Positions 1 through 7,660 of a DNA stretch of 11,485 nt are shown here, one piece after another (the first letter of the stretch is position 1; every line of letters begins with the position of its first letter). Made by a program: the position numbers and the translations under genes. This DNA is from Rhodospirillales bacterium (GTDB taxonomy: Bacteria > Pseudomonadota > Alphaproteobacteria > Rhodospirillales > 2-02-FULL-58-16). The stretch covers positions 1 to 11,485 of the forward strand of contig JAJFIG010000202.1 in assembly GCA_021775195.1 (NCBI GenBank), in the 5' to 3' direction. The notes below the pieces were generated by a model, which saw only the letters and a program-made list of their open reading frames with translations, did no database searches and was not told the origin of the DNA.

Positions 1-354
1 GTAGCCGAGGCAGACCAGGCCGCGGACACCCGTCTCGTCGGCGACCATGCTCGCCATGCGCCCGCCCATGGACTTGCCGCCGATGACCAGATTCCCGGCA
101 CCCAGTTCATCGATCACCGCCCGCCAGGCGTCCAGCAGTACCGGTGCCCGGTCCGGCGGGCGCCTGGTGCCCTCGGCGCGGCGTCGCGCCATGTAGGGGA
201 ACTCGAACCGCACCACCCTGAGCCCCGCCGCCGCCAGTCCGTCCGCGAAAGCCGCTATGAAGGCCGAATCCATCGGCGCCCCAGCGCCGTGGGCCAGGGC
301 CACCGTCACCGCCGCGTCGGCGGGTCCGTTGAACAGGTACTCGGGTGGCGCCAC
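1..354 (-). CDS. Alpha/beta hydrolase, KANL3/Tex30-like (partial, C-terminus outside window)
   Basis: The 118 visible codons start at a GTG (354-352), three bases after the fumarase stop, with GGAG six bases before it inside the end of the fumarase gene. No in-frame ATG lies near the family N-terminus, so GTG is the likely start. An early strand ends in HGAGAPMD (residues 22-29), typical of the oxyanion loop of the KANL3/Tex30 dienelactone-hydrolase-like family. FEFPYM follows (50-55), and then the nucleophile elbow GGKSMGG (92-98) with Ser95. The catalytic Asp and His would lie beyond the edge. Family members are small cytoplasmic hydrolases whose substrates are mostly unknown. The 3-base gap to the fumarase stop suggests translational coupling. 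Family assignment is good; the substrate cannot be told. Confidence 0.85.
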   Translation of the reverse strand, partial: MAPPEYLFNGPADAAVTVALAHGAGAPMDSAFIAAFADGLAAAGLRVVRFEFPYMARRRAEGTRRPPDRAPVLLDAWRAVIDELGAGNLVIGGKSMGGRMASMVADETGVRGLVCLGY

Positions 355-357
355 CGC

Positions 358-2001
<1,644 letters not shown>

Positions 2002-2066
2002 GGCCATGTCCTCGTCAGGTGGTTGGTGCCCGATGGACCCCGGGTGGGGTGGCGTACCGGCGTCGG

Positions 2067-2570
2067 TTATTTCTTGCGGAAGGTGTCCAACGCGATCACC
2101 TCGCCGGTCTTCTTATCATCCTCGGTTGGCATGTCGTAGGGGTCAGCGGCGACATCGTTGGACCCGGCCTCGGGCTCGCTCTGCGCGGCCCCGTCTTCCT
2201 TGTTCGCGGCCAGAGCGTTCACCTTTAACTGCAAGCCGAAATTGACCGACGGATCGGCAAAGGCGGTCACCGCGCTCAGGGGGATGCGCAGGCGTTCGCT
2301 CTTGCCCGCGAATTTCAAGGTGACCAGAAATACGTCCCGGTCCACTTCCAGGTCCTGGAACTGATTCTGCAGAACGATGGTCATCTCGTCCGGGTATTGG
2401 GTGCGAAGATGTTGTGGAATCCTCACCCCGTCCTCGCCGGTGCGGAAGGTGACGTAGAAGTGATGTTCACCGGGAGGACCCTCCGCCGCAACGTACGCCA
2501 GCGTTCGCCGGATGACGCTACGAAGGGCCTCTTCAATCCATTTGTCGTATCGCAGCGGATCTGTCGTCAT
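2067..2570 (-). CDS. sspB: SspB-type ClpXP adaptor (alphaproteobacterial form)
   Basis: Adaptor that binds the tmRNA-encoded tag on stalled-ribosome products and tethers them to the ClpXP protease. The 167-residue protein has the alpha-type SspB layout: a folded N-terminal domain (about 1-122, starting [14 protein letters not shown] and containing HHFYVTF and [10 protein letters not shown]), an acidic low-complexity linker (about 123-155), and the C-terminal peptide [12 protein letters not shown] (156-167), which matches the ClpX-binding tail of the family. No convincing Shine-Dalgarno sequence precedes the ATG at 2570; an out-of-frame ATG sits at 2583. The gene begins about 50 bases after the end of the tmRNA coding piece on the same strand, so tag and adaptor are neighbours. 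Fumarase follows after 65 bases and may be cotranscribed. Confidence 0.93.
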   Translation of the reverse strand: MTTDPLRYDKWIEEALRSVIRRTLAYVAAEGPPGEHHFYVTFRTGEDGVRIPQHLRTQYPDEMTIVLQNQFQDLEVDRDVFLVTLKFAGKSERLRIPLSAVTAFADPSVNFGLQLKVNALAANKEDGAAQSEPEAGSNDVAADPYDMPTEDDKKTGEVIALDTFRKK

Positions 2571-2617
2571 GGGAGCCGATCATCAAAAGTGTGCCTTGAA
2601 CCCCGAAGGGCCGTTAA

Positions 2618-2788
2618 GTGGGGGGCTTCTGTTGCCAGGTGCCCCCCGAACCCCGCAATAACAGCCGTTAGGCGGCTACTGCAAATGCCTCGTTATCATT
2701 GGCATTTGTATGTTTGGCCCGATAACGGCGGTACCATGCCGGGCAAAAACCATGCCTTTACCACGCGCGTCGATCCTGTTTCGCCCCC
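2618..2788 (-). ncRNA. ssrA: tmRNA coding piece
   Basis: Begins with acceptor strand GGGGGCG and a D-arm-like segment, then a region that can form pseudoknot PK1: GCCCG (2744-2740) can pair with CGGGC (2721-2717). An A-rich stretch leads to the resume codon GCC (2703-2701), with A at position -4 as is usual. The last Ala codons and the stop sit in a small hairpin AGCCG-CCTAA-CGGCT (2677-2663). The piece ends near hairpin GGGGGGC/GCCCCCC (2647-2641 and 2626-2620) with the 14-base loop ACCTGGCAACAGAA. The exact 3' end is not visible. Confidence 0.82.
2668..2703 (-). other. ssrA: tmRNA tag reading frame (ANDNEAFAVAA, stop TAA)
   Basis: Read on the minus strand from the resume codon, the codons are GCC AAT GAT AAC GAG GCA TTT GCA GTA GCC GCC TAA. 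With the alanine carried by tmRNA, the full tag is AANDNEAFAVAA. The start AANDN and the end AVAA match the alphaproteobacterial tag pattern: AANDN is the region read by SspB and the last residues are read by ClpX. At 12 residues it is two shorter than the Caulobacter tag as I recall it (AANDNFAEEFAVAA). Confidence 0.92.
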
Positions 2789-2830
2789 AAAATGTTGCCC
2801 CGGCCGTGACCCTGGCCGCGGAAAGGATTT
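2789..2830 (-). other. ssrA: Spacer of the permuted tmRNA precursor, removed during maturation
   Basis: These 42 bases lie between the encoded CCA of the acceptor piece and the first G of the coding piece. In the precursor they form the loop that closes the acceptor stem. In this class of tmRNA the loop is cut out by tRNA-type processing (RNase P at the coding-piece 5' end, 3'-end processing at the CCA), which leaves two RNAs held together by pairing. The boundaries follow from the acceptor-stem pairing; processing itself is inferred from the family. Confidence 0.75.
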
Positions 2831-2910
2831 TGGTGGAGGCGCCGGGCACTGCCCCCGGGTCCGCAACGCTTATTCCACACGGCGTTTATCGCCATAGTCG
2901 GTTTCCCGAC
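2831..2910 (-). ncRNA. ssrA: tmRNA acceptor piece
   Basis: This is the part that carries the 3' CCA and receives alanine. From 5' to 3' it shows a hairpin GTCGG-GAAA-CCGAC with a GNRA tetraloop (2910-2897), a second hairpin GGCG-ATAAA-CGCC (2893-2881), the P2 strand GCGTTG (2869-2864), a T-arm with stem CCGGG/CCCGG (2858-2854 and 2846-2842) and 7-base loop GGCAGTG, then the acceptor strand, discriminator A and CCA. The T-loop lacks the TTCGA core of ordinary tRNAs. The 5' end is set by the first hairpin and the promoter position and is uncertain by several bases. Confidence 0.82.
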
Positions 2911-2916
2911 GCTTTC

Positions 2917-2945
2917 AATATAAGGACTGGACCGCCGCTTTGAAA
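2917..2945 (-). promoter_or_regulatory. Candidate promoter of ssrA
   Basis: Minus strand: -10 TATATT (2922-2917) and a weak -35 TTTCAA (2945-2940) with a 17-base spacer. Transcription would start near 2911-2910, exactly where the first hairpin of the acceptor piece begins. The -10 is good and the -35 poor. The position relative to the RNA is the best support. Confidence 0.5.
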
Positions 2946-3096
2946 GGGGAAGCGAAGCCCAAGATGCGGGCAAAAGGGGGCACGAACGGGCACTCCTGGT
3001 TCCGGGTTCCGGAGGGGCTTTGCCCGCCCGCCGGGAAAGGCTAAAGTGCCTGGCGATCCTGCCACGTCACCCGCGATTCCTAGGGGAGAAGAATTC
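2942..3096. promoter_or_regulatory. Intergenic region upstream of thyX, repeat-rich, with a weak promoter
   Basis: Between the divergent ssrA and thyX genes. A weak plus-strand promoter may be TTGCCC (3020-3025) and TAAAGT (3042-3047) with a 16-base spacer. A 9-bp perfect inverted repeat GCGGGCAAA/TTTGCCCGC lies at 2966-2974 and 3019-3027, its right arm over the candidate -35. The direct repeat GGGCAC occurs at 2978 and 2988, one helical turn apart, and GGTTCC occurs twice near 2998-3010. The thyX ribosome site GGGGAGAAG is at 3083-3091. Confidence 0.3.
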
Positions 3097-4035
3097 ATGG
3101 ACCTTACGCCCGAACAACGGGCCGAGATCGACGCCCTGCGCGCCCAGCGCACCGAAACCCGCCGCGCCGTCGCCCCGGCGCTGGAGGAAATCCTTTACGA
3201 ACCCATTCCGGTGCTCGACCACGGCTTCATCCGCGTCATCGACTACATGGGCGACGACGCCGCCATCGTCCAGGCGGCGCGGGTGTCCTACGGCAAGGGT
3301 ACCAAGAAGGCGCAGTCCGACGCCGGCCTCATCGCCTATCTGCTGCGCCACCGCCACACCACGCCCTTCGAGATGTGCGAGATCAAGTACCACGTCAAAC
3401 TGCCCATCTTCGTCGCCCGGCAGTGGATCCGCCACCGCACTGCCAACGTCAACGAGTACTCGGCCCGTTATTCCATCCTTGATAGGGAATACTACGTCCC
3501 CGACCCCGACCAGTTGGGCACCCAGTCGCGCTCCAACCGCCAGGGCCGCGGCGCCGTGCTCGAGGGCGAAGAGGCCGATCACGTGCTTGGCCTGCTGCGC
3601 GCCGACGCCGAACGTTGCTATACCGACTACGAGGTCATGCTCAACGAGGACTCGGACGGCAACAAGCTGGACGAGAACAGGGCCGGGCTTGCCCGCGAGT
3701 TGGCGCGCATGAACCTGACCCTGAACGCCTATACCCAGTGGTACTGGAAGATCGACCTCCACAATCTTCTCCATTTCCTGTCGCTACGCGCCGATCCCCA
3801 TGCCCAGTATGAGATCCGCGTCTATGCCGACGCCATGGTCGAGACCCTCCGCCACTGGCTGCCCATCACCTACGAGGCCTTCGTCAATTACCGCCAGGGC
3901 GGGCTCAGTCTGTCGGCCAAGGGGCTTGCCGTGGTCAAGCGCATGCTCGATGGCGAAGCCGTGACCCAGGAAACCAGCGCCATGAGCAAGCGCGAGTGGC
4001 GCGAACTGATGGAAAGCCTCGGCCGAGAGGCTTAG
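3097..4035 (+). CDS. thyX: Flavin-dependent thymidylate synthase ThyX
   Basis: Makes dTMP from dUMP, using methylene-THF as carbon donor and FAD/NADPH as reductant, and releases THF rather than the dihydrofolate made by ThyA. The 312-residue protein carries the ThyX signature [15 protein letters not shown] (residues 112-126), and [11 protein letters not shown] (221-231), where the family has dUMP-binding residues. HRHTTPFE (85-92) is also typical. It is longer than the roughly 220-residue Thermotoga enzyme and resembles the longer alphaproteobacterial forms, with an N-terminal extension (about 1-40) and an insert around 140-195. The ATG at 3097 has GGGGAGAAG upstream at good spacing, so the in-frame GTG at 3046 is not needed. 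The next gene starts 7 bases after its stop, so the two are probably cotranscribed. Confidence 0.97.
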   Translation: MDLTPEQRAEIDALRAQRTETRRAVAPALEEILYEPIPVLDHGFIRVIDYMGDDAAIVQAARVSYGKGTKKAQSDAGLIAYLLRHRHTTPFEMCEIKYHVKLPIFVARQWIRHRTANVNEYSARYSILDREYYVPDPDQLGTQSRSNRQGRGAVLEGEEADHVLGLLRADAERCYTDYEVMLNEDSDGNKLDENRAGLARELARMNLTLNAYTQWYWKIDLHNLLHFLSLRADPHAQYEIRVYADAMVETLRHWLPITYEAFVNYRQGGLSLSAKGLAVVKRMLDGEAVTQETSAMSKREWRELMESLGREA

Positions 4036-4042
4036 GTCGGCA

Positions 4043-6466
4043 ATGAAGACCCATGTCCAGGTCGCCGTCATCGGGGGCGGCCTTGTCGGCTGCAGCATCC
4101 TCTATCACCTGACCAAGCTCGGCTGCACCGATGTCGTGCTGCTCGAGCGTGACGAGCTCACCTCCGGGTCCACCTGGCATGCGGCCGCCAACATTCACGG
4201 CCTGCACGACACCAACAACGTTTCGCGCCTCCAGTACTACACCATGAAGCTCTACACCGAGCTCGAGGCCGAGACCGGCCAGTCCTGTGGTGTCCACCAG
4301 CCCGGCTCCATCTACCTCGCCAGCACCAGGGAGCGCATGCATCAACTTCGCCTGCAGCGGGCCAAGGCGCGCGCCTATGGTGTCGAGTTCGAGGAACTGT
4401 CCCTGGCCGTGGTCCGCGACCTCAATCCCTTCGTCAACCTCGACGGCGTCCTATGCGCCATGTACGAGGCCGCCGGCGGCCATGTCGATCCCTCCGGCGT
4501 CACCCACGCCTACGCCGCCGGAGCCCGCAAGTTGGGCGCCGAGATCCACCGCTTCACGCCGGTCACCGAAACCAACCCCCGTCCCGGCGGGGGCTGGGAC
4601 GTGGCGACGGATAAGGGCACCATTCGCGCCGACGCCGTGGTCAACGCCGCCGGTCTCTGGGGCCGCGAGGTCGGCCGCATGGCCGGCCTGGAGCTGCCCT
4701 TGATGACCATGGAGCACCAGTATCTGGTGACCGAGGAAATCCCCGAGCTTGCGGCCCTCGGCCGCGAACTGCCGTCGCTGGCGGACCGGGACGGAGAATA
4801 CTACCTGCGCCAGGAAGGCAATGCCCTGCTCGTCGGGGCCTACGAGAAGGACGGCCGGTTCTGGTCCGTCGACGGTACCCCGTCCGACTTCGGCCACGAG
4901 CTGCTGCCCGATGATCTCGACCGCATCAGCGACAACATCATGCGCGCCTGCGAGCGCATGCCGTGCCTCGCCGACGCCGGCATCAGGCGCATCATCAACG
5001 GGCCCATGATCTGGACCCCCGACGCCAGCGCCCTGGTCGGCCCGGTGCCGGAACTGCGCAACTACTTCGTCTGCACCGGCATCATTCCCGGCTTCAGCCA
5101 GAGCGGCGGCCTCGGGCTTGCCGTGGCCCAATGGATCGTCGATGGGGAACCGGAACTGGACCTCTTCGGCTGGGACGTTGCCCGCTTCGGCGCCTGGGCG
5201 GACAAGCCCTACACCATGGCCCGCGCTTTCGACAATTACACCTCTCGGTTCCGCATTCATTTCCCCAACGAGGAACGCGACGCCGGTCGTCCCGTGCGCA
5301 CCCGCCCCGTCCACGACCTGCAGCGCGACGAAAAGCGGGCCGTGTTCGGCTTCTCCTTCGGCTGGGAGCACCCCCTCTGGTATGCGCCCGAAGGGATGGC
5401 TCGGGAAGATCATTTCACCTTCGAGCGCCCGCGCTGGTTCGACGCTGTCGGCCGCGAATGCCGTGCCCTTCGGGACGGCGTCGGCGTCATCGACATTTCC
5501 AACTTCGCCAAGTACCGGGTCACCGGCGCCGGGGCCGAGGCCTGGCTCGACGGCCTCTTCGCCAACCGCCTGCCGGCCCGGGTCGGGCGGGCCTCGCTGT
5601 CGCCCATGCTCAGCGCCCGGGGCGGCGTTGCCGGGGATTTCACCGTCACCCGGCTCGCCGACGACGACTTCTACGTCATCGGGTCCGGCATCGCCGAACG
5701 CTATCATTCCCGCTGGTTCAACAGCCGCCTGCCGGCGGCCGGCGTCGAATTCCAGTCCCTGTCCGCGGCCTACACCGGCTTCAATGTCGCCGGGCCCGGG
5801 TCCCGCGACCTTATCGGCCGCCTGATCGACGAGGATTTTTCCAACCAGGAATTCCCCTTCATGGAGGGCCGGGTCTGTCGTATCGGTGAAGCCGAGGCCA
5901 TCGTCATCCGGGTTTCCTTCACCGGCGATCTCGGTTACGAGATTTACGTTCCCGAGCAACACCAGTTGGCGGTCTACGATGGCCTGTTCCGTCTCGGCGC
6001 CGACCTCGGCGTCCAACCCGTCGGCTCGCGCGCCCTGGCGTCGTTGCGTGTTGAAAAGGGATACGGCAGCTGGGGCCGGGAATACTCGCCCGAATACCGG
6101 CCCCGGGAATCCCGCCTCGAGCGGCTGATCAAGGACGACAAGGGCGACTTTTGCGGCCGTGACGCCTATCTACGGATCAAGGACGCACCGCCCCGCGAAC
6201 TGTTGTGCTTCTTCAAGGTCGACGCCGCCGATGCCGATCCGGTCGGTAGCGAACCGGTGTTCACCGCCGACGGGTCCGTTGTCGGCCGGCTGTCGTCGGC
6301 GGCGTACGGTTTCACCGTCGATGCCAGCGTCGCCCTCGGTTATCTTGAAACGTCCCACGCCGTTCCCGGCGCCCGGTTGGAGGTGCCCGTCCTCGGCACC
6401 AACCGGCCCCTGACGGTGCTGGAACGCCCGCTTTTCGATCCCGATGGGACGCGCCTGCGAGGCTAG
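4043..6466 (+). CDS. Dimethylglycine/sarcosine dehydrogenase-like FAD-GcvT protein
   Basis: An 807-residue, two-part oxidoreductase of the dimethylglycine/sarcosine dehydrogenase family, which oxidises N-methyl groups of glycine derivatives and passes the carbon to tetrahydrofolate. The N-terminal FAD domain begins with VAVIGGGLVGCSIL (about 7-20, GGGLVG at 11-16). GSTWHAA (42-48) places His46 where mammalian dimethylglycine dehydrogenase has its covalently flavin-linked histidine. HQPGSI and GGHVDP follow as in that enzyme. A bridging domain (about 365-430) leads to a GcvT-like folate-binding half (about 430-800) with VSFTGDLGYE at 624-633. Length and domain order match mitochondrial dimethylglycine dehydrogenase. 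The exact amine substrate cannot be read from sequence. It lies 7 bases after thyX, which uses the methylene-THF this family makes. The ribosome site is weak (AGG in TTAGGTCGG), so coupling to thyX is likely. Confidence 0.92.
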   Translation: MKTHVQVAVIGGGLVGCSILYHLTKLGCTDVVLLERDELTSGSTWHAAANIHGLHDTNNVSRLQYYTMKLYTELEAETGQSCGVHQPGSIYLASTRERMHQLRLQRAKARAYGVEFEELSLAVVRDLNPFVNLDGVLCAMYEAAGGHVDPSGVTHAYAAGARKLGAEIHRFTPVTETNPRPGGGWDVATDKGTIRADAVVNAAGLWGREVGRMAGLELPLMTMEHQYLVTEEIPELAALGRELPSLADRDGEYYLRQEGNALLVGAYEKDGRFWSVDGTPSDFGHELLPDDLDRISDNIMRACERMPCLADAGIRRIINGPMIWTPDASALVGPVPELRNYFVCTGIIPGFSQSGGLGLAVAQWIVDGEPELDLFGWDVARFGAWADKPYTMARAFDNYTSRFRIHFPNEERDAGRPVRTRPVHDLQRDEKRAVFGFSFGWEHPLWYAPEGMAREDHFTFERPRWFDAVGRECRALRDGVGVIDISNFAKYRVTGAGAEAWLDGLFANRLPARVGRASLSPMLSARGGVAGDFTVTRLADDDFYVIGSGIAERYHSRWFNSRLPAAGVEFQSLSAAYTGFNVAGPGSRDLIGRLIDEDFSNQEFPFMEGRVCRIGEAEAIVIRVSFTGDLGYEIYVPEQHQLAVYDGLFRLGADLGVQPVGSRALASLRVEKGYGSWGREYSPEYRPRESRLERLIKDDKGDFCGRDAYLRIKDAPPRELLCFFKVDAADADPVGSEPVFTADGSVVGRLSSAAYGFTVDASVALGYLETSHAVPGARLEVPVLGTNRPLTVLERPLFDPDGTRLRG

Positions 6467-6492
6467 ATTCTATTCGGGCAGGAAGGAACATC

Positions 6493-7278
6493 ATGCGCCA
6501 GACCAGAGATCCAGGAATCGACGTCATCCACTCCCGTCCCGGCCATCGCTGTTACGGCATGGGGCTCGGGGTCTTGATCGTCGACGACGTTTACCCGGGT
6601 TTCCCCGGCGACGTCCGCAATGCCAGCGCCTTCCCCTATCCCGTCCAGTACGAGGTGGTCGAGGGCATCGACATCAAGCAGCTCGCCTATTCCGACGACC
6701 GCGATGTCTGCCTGGAGCCGATCCAGCGGGCGGCGCGCAAGCTCGAACGGATGGGTGTGCGCGCCATCATTTCCGAGTGCGGCCATTTTTCCTACTTCCA
6801 GAAAAAGATCGCCGCCTCGGTCAACATCCCGGTTTTCCTCTCCAGCATGCTGCAGGTGCCGTGGGCGCAGCAGGTCATCGGCCCGGAAAAGGTCGTCGGG
6901 CTTCTCGTCTCCCACACCGACCCCGTCACCCCGGCCCATCTCGACGCCGTCGGCATCCGCGCCGACAGCAACGTCGTTATCCGTGGCGCCCGCAACGACG
7001 GCAAGTGCCCGGCCTTCGACCACCTGTGGGTCAAGGACATGCGCGCCGACCCCGTGCGCGTTTCCTATGCCGAGGCCGAGGAACAGTTCGTGAAGGTGGC
7101 GGTGGATTTCTTCGCCGACACCCCGGACATGGGGGCCATGGTGCTGGAGTGCACCGGCTTTCCGCCCTTCGCCCGCGCCATCCAGCGCCGCATCGGCATC
7201 CCCGTATTCAGCTTCTCGACCCTGATGGATTTCGCCTGGTCCGTGGCCGCCCATCGGGACTTCTACGGCCACGTCTGA
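6493..7278 (+). CDS. Asp/Glu/hydantoin racemase-superfamily protein
   Basis: The 261-residue protein has the two-cysteine layout of the Asp/Glu racemase superfamily: Cys96 in ISECGHFSYF and Cys220 in LECTGFPPFA, each in one of two similar halves. In classical racemases such a pair removes and returns the alpha proton; related members act as decarboxylases, isomerases or hydantoin racemases. Both cysteines here follow Glu rather than the usual Thr/Asn or Gly, so this is a divergent subgroup and the reaction is unknown. IPVFLSSML and IGIPVFSFSTLMDF are the strands that follow each cysteine region. The ATG is preceded by AGGAAGGA with good spacing. It begins 26 bases after the dehydrogenase-like gene and probably belongs to the same transcript, which suggests work on a related amino acid. 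Confidence 0.85.
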   Translation: MRQTRDPGIDVIHSRPGHRCYGMGLGVLIVDDVYPGFPGDVRNASAFPYPVQYEVVEGIDIKQLAYSDDRDVCLEPIQRAARKLERMGVRAIISECGHFSYFQKKIAASVNIPVFLSSMLQVPWAQQVIGPEKVVGLLVSHTDPVTPAHLDAVGIRADSNVVIRGARNDGKCPAFDHLWVKDMRADPVRVSYAEAEEQFVKVAVDFFADTPDMGAMVLECTGFPPFARAIQRRIGIPVFSFSTLMDFAWSVAAHRDFYGHV

Positions 7279-7289
7279 CATTTACGGAA

Positions 7290-7316
7290 TTGAAAAGGTT
7301 TTCGGTCCCTTATAAT
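7290..7316 (+). promoter_or_regulatory. Candidate promoter of the small downstream gene
   Basis: TATAAT (7311-7316) is a perfect -10. TTGAAA (7290-7295) is a good -35 sequence, but the spacer is only 15 bases. The short stretch is clearly more AT-rich than its surroundings. A start near 7323 would leave a leader of about 25-30 bases before the ATGs at 7348 and 7354. Confidence 0.5.
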
Positions 7317-7347
7317 GGCCCGATGAAGCCGTCACGGCGACTTGGGT

Positions 7348-7647
7348 ATGCCCATGAAGAAAAACCTGAAGGTTGTTGATTCCGTTGATCTGGGGCCCAC
7401 GGACGTGGCCCTGGTGTGGGACGGCGAGGGCGGGCTCAGCGCCTATGTCTCCGACGCCGACCTTGCCCACGCCATGCCCGACCACCTGCTCGAGGCCTTC
7501 GCCGTCATGCTCTCCATGGAGGACCCTGAGATCAAGTCCCGCATGTGGGAGAAGATGGAAAACAGGATGGACGTCGACCTTGCCCGGCATCCGGAACAGG
7601 CCGCCGCTCCTCCGTCCGATCCAGACCCGGAACCCGACCCCGCCTGA
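7348..7647 (+). CDS. Small protein of unknown function
   Basis: About 99 residues. I do not recognise a family. Possible starts are TTG 7342, ATG 7348 and ATG 7354; GGGT at 7344-7347 sits upstream of the last one, and none has a strong ribosome site. The first two thirds look folded, with short hydrophobic strands (VALVWD, GLSAYVSD) and then a helix-rich part (DHLLEAFAVMLSM, IKSRMWEKMENRM). The tail is a Pro/Asp/Glu-rich stretch ending DPDPEPDPA. The protein is acidic, with no signal peptide or membrane segment. Third-position GC is high like its neighbours, and an AT-rich promoter lies just before it, which supports a real gene. It converges on mrp. Confidence 0.65.
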   Translation: MPMKKNLKVVDSVDLGPTDVALVWDGEGGLSAYVSDADLAHAMPDHLLEAFAVMLSMEDPEIKSRMWEKMENRMDVDLARHPEQAAAPPSDPDPEPDPA

Positions 7648-7660
7648 GGGCCGCCGCCCT
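7647..7660. terminator. Hairpin between convergent genes
   Basis: AGGGC-CGCC-GCCCT forms a 5-bp stem with a 4-base loop. It spans the last base of the small gene's TGA and part of the mrp stop codon. No T-run follows on either strand, so it would be a weak terminator at best. Confidence 0.25.

Larger units (their letters stand above)
2618..2910 (-). ncRNA. ssrA: tmRNA gene, circularly permuted, two-piece (alphaproteobacterial type)
   Basis: tmRNA with SmpB rescues stalled ribosomes and tags the unfinished protein. On the minus strand the order is acceptor piece, spacer, coding piece, as in the permuted genes known from alphaproteobacteria. The acceptor piece ends CGCCTCC-A-CCA (2841-2831), with CCA encoded. 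The coding piece opens with GGGGGCG (2788-2782), which pairs with CGCCTCC over seven positions. The third pair is G.U, the identity element for alanyl-tRNA synthetase. A D-arm-like ATCGACG follows (2774-2768), and CGACGC (2772-2767) can form helix P2 with GCGTTG (2869-2864). The tag frame ANDNEAFAVAA-stop is at 2703-2668. A 7-bp hairpin (2647-2620) closes the coding piece. The mature 5' end of the acceptor piece and the 3' end of the coding piece are estimates. Protein reading frames across this stretch are chance. Confidence 0.93.

Noticed and set aside
2599..2612. CCC-TTCG-GGG hairpin as the ssrA terminator
   Set aside because: Only three strong pairs and no T-run directly after it (TTTT comes ten or more bases later); too weak to call as a feature.
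2397..2943. Open frames of 166 and 77 residues on the plus strand over the sspB start and ssrA
   Set aside because: They cross the tmRNA gene and sspB on the opposite strand and have no recognisable motif.
3046..3096. Upstream GTG start for thyX adding 17 residues
   Set aside because: The strong GGGGAGAAG site lies just before ATG 3097, and the extension is translated ribosome-site sequence.
4036..4042. Riboswitch (for example glycine-type) before the dehydrogenase-like gene
   Set aside because: Only seven bases separate it from thyX, so there is no room for a leader.
4451..6016. 521-residue open frame on the minus strand inside the dehydrogenase-like gene
   Set aside because: Low-complexity Gly/Ala/Val/Asp translation typical of an antisense shadow; the plus-strand protein is well conserved.
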